Notes: generated from the sequence alone by a model not told the origin. A stretch of 8,503 nt of DNA from JACPNA01 sp964429715 (GCA_964429715.1 CAYSCV010000058.1:1-8503), one strand, 5' to 3'. Shown: positions 1-6,313, counted from the first letter of the stretch. Numbers and translations: made by a program.

Positions 1-1858
1 TGTCGAAGCTGACTTTCATTTTCAACTCTTCTTTTCTGACATACCCCAACTCAATAGCTTTGCGATACGCAAGCACCGCTTTAGGAATCTCAAACACTTT
101 TTCATACACCACCCCTAAATTATAATATGCCCTTCCGCTTGTTTGATTCAATGTAATCGCTTTGACCAATAATGTAAGAGCCTCTGGATATAACCCCATT
201 CGTTCATACACCGCCCCTAAATTAATCATCGCATCCAGATAATTCTCTTTACACATTATAGCCCGTTCAAACTCTTCTTTTGCTTTCCCTAAATCCTGCT
301 TCTGAAATGCACAGAACCCCAACCCAAAATGTGCTTCCGCATTTTCAGGAGAGTGTGCAATCACCTTAGTATACTCCTCTACCGCCTGCTCCATCCTTCC
401 TTGCTTTTGTAGCACAATAGCTAAATTAACTCGTGGCACACTCGTACCTTTCTCTAACTCAACTGCTCGTCGTAACATCTCCTCCGCTTTCCCAAACTCT
501 TTTAATTCTTTATATTGGATACCTAATTCATAATACGCTTTACCATCAGTTGGATTCTCCTCAATCTTACGCTGCGTCAACACCATATATTCGCGACGTT
601 TCAAACCTACACTCTCAACCGACCTCTTCTCACCATAATGATGAATCATCACTGGCAACGGCATAATCACCCCCTTCTGTTCACCGATACTCTCCTCAAC
701 CATCTCATGTACCGCTCCCCGAAATACAACACCTGCTTTTCGCTGAAATAACCGTACCTTAGTCGAAGGATACCACCCTTTAAACTCTCCACTATACAAA
801 TCCGCTTTCGCTTGTACAACCCAGCCACTTATAGAAGAAGTATTACTATAATTCTTAGTCACTATCTGGTACCCGCTTACATCCCATTCATTCATCGCCT
901 GCTTAATAAGAGAATAATCCTCTGCTGCCACCACTTCATCGGCATCAACAACCAATATCCAATCGCCCGTAGCATGCATCAAACTCTCATTTCGCGCCGC
1001 CGCAAAATCCTGCCCCCAACTAAAATCATATACCTTCGCTCCCGCGTTAAGCGCAATCTCTTTAGTTCGATCAATCGAACCAGTATCAACAACAATAATT
1101 TCATCCGCAACTCTTTTTATCGATTTAAAACACTCTTCTAAAAACTGCTCCTCATTTTTCACAATCATCGCCACAGAAAGCGTTGGTCTATGTAACAACT
1201 GCTCAAACAACTCCAATGACGTTTCATGTAACACCCACTGTCGTGCATACTTCCCTTGCTCCCGCCCAAATCCTTTCTCAATTGTTACGCCCGTTTTATA
1301 TTGTGAACTGATAACAGATAACACCTTTTCATCATATTTCCCATAAGGATAGCAAAAATGCTGTACTCGCTGCATTGTTTGCCGCAAAATCATTCCATCC
1401 GCTTCCTGTAACTCTCGAACCAACTGTTCAGAAGTAAGTAAAGTCAAATTTTGATGTCGCAACGAATGACTCCCCATTGACCACCCCGCCAGCGCCAAAT
1501 CACGCAATTGATTCCAATTCAAAAACCCCGAATACAACTCTTCGCGCGGAATTTCCTCCCCCTCCACCCATCGTGGCACTATATATATAGTAGCCGTAAA
1601 CCCTAACTCTCGCAAGAGAGGATACACAATACTATACACCCCCTTTCGCGCATCATCAAACGTAATAACTACTGCTCGTCCCACAACCTCCCCCTCTCGC
1701 TCAACCCCCTCTTTCAACTCCGCCAAACTAATCGTTCTATAGCCCTTGCGCTTCAACAACATCATCTGTTGTGTAAATTGCTCTTGTGACACACACCAAG
1801 GAGTAATAGAAAGCCCCACATCATGATACATTAAAATTGGAACATCTGAATATTTCAT
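1..1858 (-). CDS. NodB polysaccharide deacetylase - GT2 glycosyltransferase - TPR fusion, C-terminus off the window
   Basis: An open frame of 619 codons runs from ATG at 1858 off the left edge with no stop, so the C-terminus is missing. Residues 1-220 resemble a NodB-type carbohydrate esterase: ILMYHDV near the start, TFDDA at 67-71 (metal/catalytic Asp pair, usually TFDDG), HSLRH at 131-135 (metal-binding His pair) and CYPYG at 169-173. Residues 227-430 are a GT2 glycosyltransferase: LSVAMIVKNEE at the start, DTGSIDRT at 258-265 and DADE at 305-308 (the DXD-like nucleotide-sugar/metal site). Residues 440-613 form five TPR repeats with an exact 34-residue period. GT2-TPR proteins of the SunS type are known; the NodB domain in front is less usual. 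No signal peptide or membrane segment is visible, so it is probably cytoplasmic or peripheral. An in-frame TGA at 1864-1862 fixes ATG 1858 as the first ATG. It lies 9 nt after the methyltransferase-kinase gene and is probably co-transcribed with it. The sugar substrate is unknown. Confidence 0.9.
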   Translation of the reverse strand, partial: MKYSDVPILMYHDVGLSITPWCVSQEQFTQQMMLLKRKGYRTISLAELKEGVEREGEVVGRAVVITFDDARKGVYSIVYPLLRELGFTATIYIVPRWVEGEEIPREELYSGFLNWNQLRDLALAGWSMGSHSLRHQNLTLLTSEQLVRELQEADGMILRQTMQRVQHFCYPYGKYDEKVLSVISSQYKTGVTIEKGFGREQGKYARQWVLHETSLELFEQLLHRPTLSVAMIVKNEEQFLEECFKSIKRVADEIIVVDTGSIDRTKEIALNAGAKVYDFSWGQDFAAARNESLMHATGDWILVVDADEVVAAEDYSLIKQAMNEWDVSGYQIVTKNYSNTSSISGWVVQAKADLYSGEFKGWYPSTKVRLFQRKAGVVFRGAVHEMVEESIGEQKGVIMPLPVMIHHYGEKRSVESVGLKRREYMVLTQRKIEENPTDGKAYYELGIQYKELKEFGKAEEMLRRAVELEKGTSVPRVNLAIVLQKQGRMEQAVEEYTKVIAHSPENAEAHFGLGFCAFQKQDLGKAKEEFERAIMCKENYLDAMINLGAVYERMGLYPEALTLLVKAITLNQTSGRAYYNLGVVYEKVFEIPKAVLAYRKAIELGYVRKEELKMKVSFD

Positions 1859-1867
1859 AGCTCACAC

Positions 1868-3109
1868 TCACAAAAATAAATGACCATCAAGTAAATGATA
1901 CCGTTCTAATGTAGGCTCCTTTTTATATTCTTGCGCTAACGTACGCAACCGCTCAACCACAACCTTCACTCCCTTTTGAGCCAACTTCTCTTGAATCCGA
2001 CAAATAAACTCCACAAACTGCGTTACATTCTGCGGTTTATCCGTTAACCGTGTCCGCTCAAAATCAATCAAAAACACCCGCTGTTTCTCCGTCACTAATA
2101 TATGCTTTACCGGATGATGCATCTCCTCCTTTGTCACCCCTAACTGATCTAAACGAAAACACTGCTCTAACACATCTTGCAACACTTTTTGAATCATCTC
2201 CTTCGTTGCCCCCTCAATCCAATCTAAAATCTCTTTCCCTTCCACAAATTGGTAAATCACATAGTCTTTACCATCAACTTCTCCTGCTTTAATCAACTGC
2301 GGCCCAATTCGCTCCTCATTCAACCGCTCCAGCCATAACCCCTCATTACGAATACTCCCCTCCGCTTTACTCTCTATATTCCTAATCTTGATCGCCACCT
2401 GCTGATACTTTATGTTGAGCGGAATCATTTTTTTCACATTCACACTCAAATTTCGCCTTCCCGTATAAATAAACCCCCTGCTTCCTTTCGCAAAATAATG
2501 AATTTCATCAATTGCTTGCCTTTCTAACTCTCGCCTCAACAAACTCTTCTTAATTTCATACACATACAATTCCTCAAATGCAATTTTCTTACGATCTAAC
2601 TCTTTCCATTCAAAAAAATTATGTTGTAAAATCTCTTCCACTTTTTGCTTATTCGTAAGCGAAGAAAATAAGAATAACACCACTGCATCAGAAAACAAAT
2701 ATTTTCCCACCTCTCGAAAAAAACGCTCTGAGATTTCCCAGCCCTTTTTCCCTCCATACAACGCCGCATCTTCAATCGTTTTCTTTGCTTTCCCTTCTCC
2801 AACTGTATCCTGCGGCAAATAAGGCGGATTAAATAAGATTAAATTAAAACACCCTTCAATCTGTTCAAAAAGATCACTCTGAACTACCGTTACTTTACGT
2901 ATCTTTTCCGTTCGTACTTTCTCCCTCAACTGTTCTATTGCATCAACATTAATATCCGCAGCGACTACTTCGCGCACATTTGGGTTGCGCATAGCACTCA
3001 ACGCCAAAATACCCGAGCCCGTACCCATATCAAGTACTCTGCCTAATGCATATTCATGTATATAGCGCTGTAGCATATATGAGTCTTCAGCAGGGTCATA
3101 GATATCCAT
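1868..3109 (-). CDS. HemK/Mtq2-like methyltransferase fused to a COG2112-type protein kinase domain
   Basis: 413 residues. Residues 1-189 form a class I SAM-dependent methyltransferase of the HemK/PrmC/Mtq2 group: YDPAEDSYML at the N-terminus, SAM-binding DMGTGSG at 27-33, AADIN at 50-54, and NPPY at 94-97, the signature for methylation of a glutamine amide or similar planar nitrogen. Archaeal/eukaryotic members modify the GGQ glutamine of release factor aRF1/eRF1. Residues 200-413 resemble the archaeal predicted Ser/Thr kinase family COG2112, related to RIO/Bud32: glycine-rich loop KGSRGFIYTG at 208-217, VAIK with Lys241, probable helix-C Glu256, IGPQLI at 268-273, a catalytic-loop equivalent HHPVKH at 331-336, and LIDFER with Asp349 in place of DFG. 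The usual catalytic Asp of HxD is not obvious, so activity is uncertain. The N-terminus matches the family, supporting ATG 3109. A TATA box 25 nt upstream and no Shine-Dalgarno suggest a leaderless mRNA, probably shared with the deacetylase/GT2 gene. Confidence 0.88.
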   Translation of the reverse strand: MDIYDPAEDSYMLQRYIHEYALGRVLDMGTGSGILALSAMRNPNVREVVAADINVDAIEQLREKVRTEKIRKVTVVQSDLFEQIEGCFNLILFNPPYLPQDTVGEGKAKKTIEDAALYGGKKGWEISERFFREVGKYLFSDAVVLFLFSSLTNKQKVEEILQHNFFEWKELDRKKIAFEELYVYEIKKSLLRRELERQAIDEIHYFAKGSRGFIYTGRRNLSVNVKKMIPLNIKYQQVAIKIRNIESKAEGSIRNEGLWLERLNEERIGPQLIKAGEVDGKDYVIYQFVEGKEILDWIEGATKEMIQKVLQDVLEQCFRLDQLGVTKEEMHHPVKHILVTEKQRVFLIDFERTRLTDKPQNVTQFVEFICRIQEKLAQKGVKVVVERLRTLAQEYKKEPTLERYHLLDGHLFL

Positions 3110-3128
3110 AGTAAAGAAAAATTAAGAG

Positions 3129-3139
3129 TATATAATAAA
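3129..3139 (-). promoter_or_regulatory. TATA box of the methyltransferase-kinase transcript
   Basis: The minus strand reads TTTATTATATA, centred 25 nt upstream of ATG 3109. The sequence between is T-rich with no Shine-Dalgarno, consistent with a leaderless mRNA that probably continues into the deacetylase/GT2 gene 9 nt after this coding region. Confidence 0.55.
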
Positions 3140-3147
3140 GGTTATGG

Positions 3148-3196
3148 AAAGAAAAAAGAAAACACAAAAAAGATAAAAGAAAGATTAAAATAAGAA
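3148..3196 (-). terminator. T-rich terminator after the LRR lipoprotein gene
   Basis: Within 60 nt of the TAG stop the minus strand is almost purely pyrimidine/T, with two T6 runs (3171-3166 and 3157-3152) and several T4 runs and no strong hairpin. This fits archaeal U-tract termination just ahead of the methyltransferase-kinase promoter. Confidence 0.5.
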
Positions 3197-3206
3197 AATA
3201 TTGCAC

Positions 3207-4481
3207 CTAAGAACATTTCTTAAAATCAAACCCATCAATCGATGCCCCTTTACTTTTCAACAAATTCATATACGAACAAACTTCAACCGAATATTGAAGA
3301 GGATTATTTCCCAGCGAAAACTGCTGGAGATTAAGCAATCCATGTAACGAACTAATATCATTAATTTGATTATTGTTAAGTCCAAGTATCTGAAGCTGCT
3401 GAGCATTTTCCAAAGGTTTAACGACAGAAATCATATTCTGACCCAGATATAACCCTTTAAGATTTGTCAAAAGAGTGAGCGCCGTAATATCATTTATTTG
3501 ATTATTTTCTAAGAATAACGCATCAATATTGGTTAACCCTTTTAAAGCATCAATATTTTTAATTTGATTATTTGACAAAAACAACCATTGGAGTGATTTC
3601 AATCCTGCTAAAGAAGTGAGTGTAGTCACTTTATTAGAACCAAGATGCAACTCTTTTAAATTAACTTTTCCACTCAAAGCGCTAATATCTGTAACTTGAT
3701 TATACACAAGATTAAGCGAAGTAAGTTTATTTAAATTTTGTAACGCTGCAATCGAATCAATATTATTCTGCCCCAGAGATAAAACCTCTAAATTAACTAA
3801 CCCGTTCAAAGGAGTAATATCAGTAACTTTATTGAATGTCAGATCAATTGCCTGTAAATTAGTTAACGATTTTAAAGGTGCAACACCATTCACTTGATTA
3901 AATGATACACTAAGCGCTTTTAAATTCTTCAAACTGCTTAATGGACTTAAATCCACAATTTGATTAGTATCTAAATCCAGCGTTTGCAATCCCGTGAAAT
4001 ATTCTAGCCCTTTTATATCTTTAATCGCTAACATTGATAATCCCAACTCTTTGACCGCCTTCACTTTTTCCGCACAAACAGGATTATCTTGAGGAATATT
4101 CAATTGCTGTTTAATCACCCATTCTAAATTTGTATCCGCAAAAACAATAGCTGTACAAACCTCTGGTTTTAGAATCTCTTTAGGAGTAATACATGTCCCT
4201 TTCACACTATATTTAGGGCTAGCAGTCTGTTTACCTCCCTCACACACCTGCCCGGAAGCACAATCAAAATCAAAATAACATCCTTTAACAACATTATTAT
4301 TTCTTTGTATAACGACATCTGTACTTCGTTGTATAACAGTTTGACTTTTATCCACATATCGACTGTTATCAAAATCCCGTTTGGCTTCACCAGCAATACT
4401 CTTACCTGGTGTCAACCCGCATCCCGCCACAATAACCATTACAGAAACTAACCCAATAAATAAGAACCACTTTAATTTCAT
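3207..4481 (-). CDS. Leucine-rich-repeat surface lipoprotein
   Basis: 424 residues from ATG 4481. An in-frame GTG three codons upstream is possible, but a GGGGTG ribosome-binding site is placed for the ATG. The N-terminus is a lipoprotein signal: MKLKW, a hydrophobic stretch at 6-19, and lipobox VAGC with Cys21, so the protein should be exported and lipid-anchored to the outer face of the membrane. A polar linker follows, then a small Cys-rich module at about 66-97 (CYFDFDC, GQVC, GTC). From about 115 comes an internalin-like N-cap (FADTNLEWVIKQQL), then eleven leucine-rich repeats of exactly 22 residues (about 141-382; consensus xNLxxLxLxxNQIxDIxxLxxL) and a final repeat plus C-cap ending FKKCS. 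Such domains bind proteins or glycans, so adhesion or host/partner contact is a reasonable inference. Its codons look more A/T-rich than those of neighbouring enzyme genes. It has its own promoter and a T-rich terminator, so it appears monocistronic. Confidence 0.9.
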   Translation of the reverse strand: MKLKWFLFIGLVSVMVIVAGCGLTPGKSIAGEAKRDFDNSRYVDKSQTVIQRSTDVVIQRNNNVVKGCYFDFDCASGQVCEGGKQTASPKYSVKGTCITPKEILKPEVCTAIVFADTNLEWVIKQQLNIPQDNPVCAEKVKAVKELGLSMLAIKDIKGLEYFTGLQTLDLDTNQIVDLSPLSSLKNLKALSVSFNQVNGVAPLKSLTNLQAIDLTFNKVTDITPLNGLVNLEVLSLGQNNIDSIAALQNLNKLTSLNLVYNQVTDISALSGKVNLKELHLGSNKVTTLTSLAGLKSLQWLFLSNNQIKNIDALKGLTNIDALFLENNQINDITALTLLTNLKGLYLGQNMISVVKPLENAQQLQILGLNNNQINDISSLHGLLNLQQFSLGNNPLQYSVEVCSYMNLLKSKGASIDGFDFKKCS

Positions 4482-4487
4482 ATTCAA

Positions 4488-4493
4488 CACCCC
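4488..4493 (-). promoter_or_regulatory. Ribosome-binding site of the LRR lipoprotein gene
   Basis: GGGGTG on the minus strand, 6 nt before ATG 4481, can pair with CACCUC of the 16S rRNA tail using one G-U pair. It overlaps the alternative GTG at 4490, so it favours the ATG. Confidence 0.6.
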
Positions 4494-4527
4494 ATTTTAA
4501 TATAACAGAAATAGAATATTTCAAACC

Positions 4528-4540
4528 TATTTAAAGATTC
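4528..4540 (-). promoter_or_regulatory. Promoter (BRE/TATA) of the LRR lipoprotein gene
   Basis: The minus strand reads GAATCTTTAAATA, a good archaeal TATA box (TTTAAATA) preceded by a purine-containing BRE position. The centre is about 50 nt from ATG 4481, predicting a leader of roughly 20-25 nt that carries the GGGGTG ribosome-binding site. It shares the core AATCTTTAAA with the two 17-nt promoter elements. Confidence 0.6.
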
Positions 4541-4651
4541 CTACACTCTTAGCGTTAAACGCACTCACACCCCTGCACCGCCCCACTTATGATAACTTCA
4601 CTATTCTCCGCCTACATCACAACATTCCACAGCCCCGCTGTCCACCCCCAC
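4541..4651. other. Intergenic G/C-rich stretch, no gene recognised
   Basis: This part of the 170-bp gap between the nucleotidyltransferase stop and the LRR promoter is unlike the other, T-rich spacers: the minus strand is G-rich, with four G-runs of four or five spread over about 80 nt. It holds a short palindrome GCGTTAAACGC at 4552-4562, about 17 nt upstream of the LRR TATA box. No convincing ORF, tRNA or hairpin terminator was found. It may be a 3' UTR, a small RNA or an upstream control region. Confidence 0.35.
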
Positions 4652-5365
4652 TCACCCTCCTCCTCTTCTTTGCAAAAACGCTTCAATATGCGGAATATCA
4701 TCTTTCGCCCCAAGATCAAGCCAATATTCTTGTAACTTCATGATTTTAGCTTTTCGTTGCCGAGCAAGCATCGTCACCGCATCTGTAACTTCAATCTCTC
4801 CCCGTACAGAAACCCCCACCCTCTCCAACAGGGGAAATACTTCCGGAGTGAACTTATAAATCCCCGCATTCACCCAATTGCCATGATACTCTTTCGTCTT
4901 CTCTTTAATCTCCCGCAACCAATCACCTTCATGAACTAATACTCCATATCGTTCTGGAAACTGCACTTGCATCGCCATCACATAAATAAACTCATCATCC
5001 ATCGGCAAACTACGCAAATCTTCCGTGCTAATCAAATTATCAGTGGAATATACCACAAAATTCTCTTTTCCCACAAACGCTTTTGCACATAACACCGCAT
5101 GTCCCGTGCCCAACTGTTCTTTCTGTTCAATAAGCGTAATCTTCATCCCCCCCTGCTGCACCAAATATTCTTTCACAAACTCCGCAATCTTCTCCTTCTT
5201 ATACCCAACCACAAGCCCAATATCATCAAACCCCGCTAAATATAAATTCTCTAACACATACCATAAGAAAGGTTTGCCATTCACCTCAACTAATACTTTT
5301 GGTGTATCAATAGTTAACGGTAATAATCGTGTACCTTTTCCTGCTGCTAGTAAGACTGCTTTCAT
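4652..5365 (-). CDS. Sugar-phosphate nucleotidyltransferase (RmlA/GlmU-type, PF00483)
   Basis: 237 residues, a single Rossmann-like nucleotidyltransferase domain that joins a sugar-1-phosphate to an NTP to give an NDP-sugar and pyrophosphate. Visible motifs: LAAGKGTRLLPLT at 6-18 (NTP-binding signature), TPKVLVEV at 21-28, EQLGTGHAV at 83-91 (base/ribose contacts), YSTDN at 106-110 with Asp109 as the probable metal ligand (GDN in many relatives), YGVL at 140-143, NAGIY at 166-170 and WLDLGAKDDI at 215-224. The C-terminal left-handed beta-helix of bifunctional GlmU is absent, so this is a stand-alone transferase; sugar and nucleotide cannot be read from the sequence. An upstream TTG (5431) would add 22 hydrophobic residues before the universal start of this fold; the ATG at 5365, 28 nt from a TATA box, fits family and promoter better. 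It follows the HEPN gene but has its own promoter. It may supply activated sugar for surface glycans (inference). Confidence 0.9.
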   Translation of the reverse strand: MKAVLLAAGKGTRLLPLTIDTPKVLVEVNGKPFLWYVLENLYLAGFDDIGLVVGYKKEKIAEFVKEYLVQQGGMKITLIEQKEQLGTGHAVLCAKAFVGKENFVVYSTDNLISTEDLRSLPMDDEFIYVMAMQVQFPERYGVLVHEGDWLREIKEKTKEYHGNWVNAGIYKFTPEVFPLLERVGVSVRGEIEVTDAVTMLARQRKAKIMKLQEYWLDLGAKDDIPHIEAFLQRRGGG

Positions 5366-5389
5366 ATAAAGAAGAAATATCGTAAACAG

Positions 5390-5406
5390 TTTTAAAGATT
5401 GTGGAA
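5390..5406 (-). promoter_or_regulatory. Promoter (BRE/TATA) of the sugar nucleotidyltransferase gene
   Basis: The minus strand reads TTCCACAATCTTTAAAA, identical over 17 nt to the element upstream of the YvcK-like gene. The TATA centre is about 28 nt from ATG 5365 with no Shine-Dalgarno between, which supports leaderless transcription and argues against the longer TTG-initiated reading. Confidence 0.65.
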
Positions 5407-5421
5407 TAAAATAAGTAATAT

Positions 5422-5428
5422 AAAAAAA
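5422..5428 (-). terminator. Poly-T terminator after the HEPN gene
   Basis: A T7 run on the minus strand lies 12 nt after the HEPN stop and just before the nucleotidyltransferase promoter. No hairpin is associated. It probably ends the MNT/HEPN transcript. Confidence 0.4.
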
Positions 5429-5440
5429 CAAGAAAGAATA

Positions 5441-5860
5441 CTATTTTGATGAACGAACCATCTGTTTCACAACAACCACAAAATCTTTCACAACCACAAT
5501 CCTCTTAAAAATATCATAGACTTCTTTGGTCGCAAAATCCTGATACTCATGTGCCAGCAAATTTCGATCAGAAACCAACAACTCATACTTCTTCCCTGCA
5601 ACAGGAGAAATAATTTTTCCCTTAACCAACAGAGAAAAAATATTTTTATATGTAGCCGGCGTACCTAACCGTAAAGCCGTAACCATTTCCCCGCCTAAAT
5701 CTATAAAACGATTAAGGATAGAAAAAAGTAACATAGAAGTAGCATAAAACGTTTTCTCATCAGTAAGATCAGTAACCGATTTCACTCCCATTTTCTCTAG
5801 ATCATTAAAATACCGATCTATATCCGCAATGATAACCCCCACTCGAATTGTATCATACAT
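5441..5860 (-). CDS. hepT: HEPN-domain RNase, HepT-like toxin (DUF86)
   Basis: 139 residues, predicted all-helical and of usual length for DUF86/HepT proteins. The diagnostic RX4HXY motif is intact at 99-106 (RNLLAHEY: Arg99, His104, Tyr106); in the family Arg and His form the ribonuclease site, and the Tyr is the residue AMPylated by MntA antitoxins. The N-terminal part (IADIDRYFNDLEKMG, then ATSMLLFSILNRFIDLGGEM) matches the helical dimer core of YutE/HepT-like proteins. The ATG overlaps the stop codon of the MNT gene by one base (TAATG), and a GGGGTG ribosome-binding site lies 8 nt upstream inside the MNT gene, so the two are translationally coupled. Role: probable RNA-cleaving toxin held in check by the neighbouring MNT protein. 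The gene symbol is by family resemblance. A T7 run downstream probably ends the operon. Confidence 0.85.
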   Translation of the reverse strand: MYDTIRVGVIIADIDRYFNDLEKMGVKSVTDLTDEKTFYATSMLLFSILNRFIDLGGEMVTALRLGTPATYKNIFSLLVKGKIISPVAGKKYELLVSDRNLLAHEYQDFATKEVYDIFKRIVVVKDFVVVVKQMVRSSK

Positions 5861-6222
5861 TATGCTAACACCCCATCAACATGTCGTTCTAACAGATTTT
5901 TAAAATCAAGATAACTCAATACTGTTCGTACCGTAAGCCTATGGTCTTCTAGTTTATTGCGTACAAAAAGAACTTTTCCCTCTTTAAAAACCCTATATTG
6001 GATATACAAAGGGAGCGTATCAAATGAAGATAATTGGACTTTTTCCGAACCATTGCTTAAAATCTCACTTTGTTTTTTTTCAGAAGTACCCGTCACAAGC
6101 ATAATACATATATCAACATCAGAATACGGTCGTGCTTTACCTGTTGCCTGTGAACCAAACAAATATATTGCTTGTATTTCAGGATAAGTAGAAAGCTCTT
6201 TAACTAATAATTTAATTCTCAT
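5860..6222 (-). CDS. mntA: MNT-domain nucleotidyltransferase, MntA-like antitoxin
   Basis: 120 residues from ATG 6222; a TTG at 6234 would add four residues, but the ATG lies 26 nt below a TATA box and fits the family start. It is a minimal nucleotidyltransferase with the GSX10DXD signature: Gly23-Ser24 (YLFGSQATGKARPYS), then Asp35-Val-Asp37, the metal-binding pair. The third acidic position of the fold is normally in a V-D-hydrophobic strand preceding the LP..Y..F.EGK.L segment; here that strand reads KVQLSS, so Gln63 appears to replace the Asp. The tail motif LPLYIQYRVFKEGKVLF at 70-86 is otherwise typical. In studied MntA/HepT pairs the MNT enzyme adds AMP to the HepT tyrosine and so blocks the RNase; that role is inferred here. 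It is the first gene of a two-gene unit, its stop overlapping the HEPN start, under a promoter containing an inverted repeat. Confidence 0.85.
   Translation of the reverse strand: MRIKLLVKELSTYPEIQAIYLFGSQATGKARPYSDVDICIMLVTGTSEKKQSEILSNGSEKVQLSSFDTLPLYIQYRVFKEGKVLFVRNKLEDHRLTVRTVLSYLDFKNLLERHVDGVLA
5869..5874 (-). promoter_or_regulatory. Ribosome-binding site of the HEPN gene
   Basis: GGGGTG on the minus strand, 8 nt before ATG 5860 and inside the MNT coding end. This internal gene has a Shine-Dalgarno, whereas the first gene of the unit has none. Confidence 0.6.
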
Positions 6223-6243
6223 AGTGTAATACAATAAGCCATA

Positions 6244-6253
6244 ATATAAAAAA
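6244..6253 (-). promoter_or_regulatory. TATA box of the MNT/HEPN operon
   Basis: The minus strand reads TTTTTTATAT, centred about 26 nt upstream of ATG 6222, again predicting a leaderless mRNA. A perfect 6-bp inverted repeat ends two bases upstream, over the expected BRE, where TFB or a repressor would bind. Confidence 0.55.
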
Positions 6254-6255
6254 GT

Positions 6256-6271
6256 ATCGCTCAGAAGCGAT
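6256..6271. repeat. Perfect inverted repeat next to the MNT/HEPN TATA box
   Basis: ATCGCT and AGCGAT form a perfect 6-bp inverted repeat around a 4-base centre. Read on the minus strand it is followed after two bases by a T6 run, so it can be seen as a hairpin-plus-T terminator for the upstream orphan gene. It equally sits where an autoregulatory operator of the toxin-antitoxin unit would overlap the BRE. The sequence alone does not decide between the two. Confidence 0.55.
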
Positions 6272-6278
6272 TAGAACC

Positions 6279-6312
6279 AAAAAACTAGAAAAAAAGAAAA
6301 GATTAAAAAAAA
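6279..6312 (-). terminator. Poly-T terminator after the orphan gene
   Basis: On the minus strand, directly after the TAG stop at 6316-6314, come T8 (6312-6305), T7 (6295-6289) and T6 (6284-6279) runs. Successive U-tracts are the usual termination signal of archaeal RNA polymerase. It separates the YvcK-HAD-orphan transcript from the MNT/HEPN unit. Confidence 0.55.
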
Positions 6313-6313
6313 T

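Noticed and set aside
433..1141. Plus-strand open frames of 77 and 109 codons
   Set aside because: They lie opposite the long deacetylase/GT2/TPR frame and have no recognisable domain or start signals.
3360..4020. Recurring TTGATTATT-like DNA words at 66-bp intervals
   Set aside because: They are the codons for the N-N-Q-I positions of the leucine-rich repeats, not an independent DNA repeat or CRISPR array.
4630..4640. CAGC-CCC-GCTG mini-hairpin after the nucleotidyltransferase gene
   Set aside because: Only four base pairs with a three-base loop and no T-run; too weak to call a terminator.
4652..5365. Assignment as bifunctional GlmU or RmlA by name
   Set aside because: The beta-helix acetyltransferase domain is absent and sugar specificity residues cannot be judged by eye, so only the family is given.
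5025..5369. Plus-strand 114-codon frame
   Set aside because: Antisense to the conserved nucleotidyltransferase motifs, with Pro/Ser-rich product and no promoter or ribosome-binding site.
5366..5431. 22-residue hydrophobic N-terminal extension of the nucleotidyltransferase, from a TTG start
   Set aside because: It would read across the TATA box, and the family starts at the M-K-A-V-L-L-A-A-G segment; ATG 5365 is preferred.
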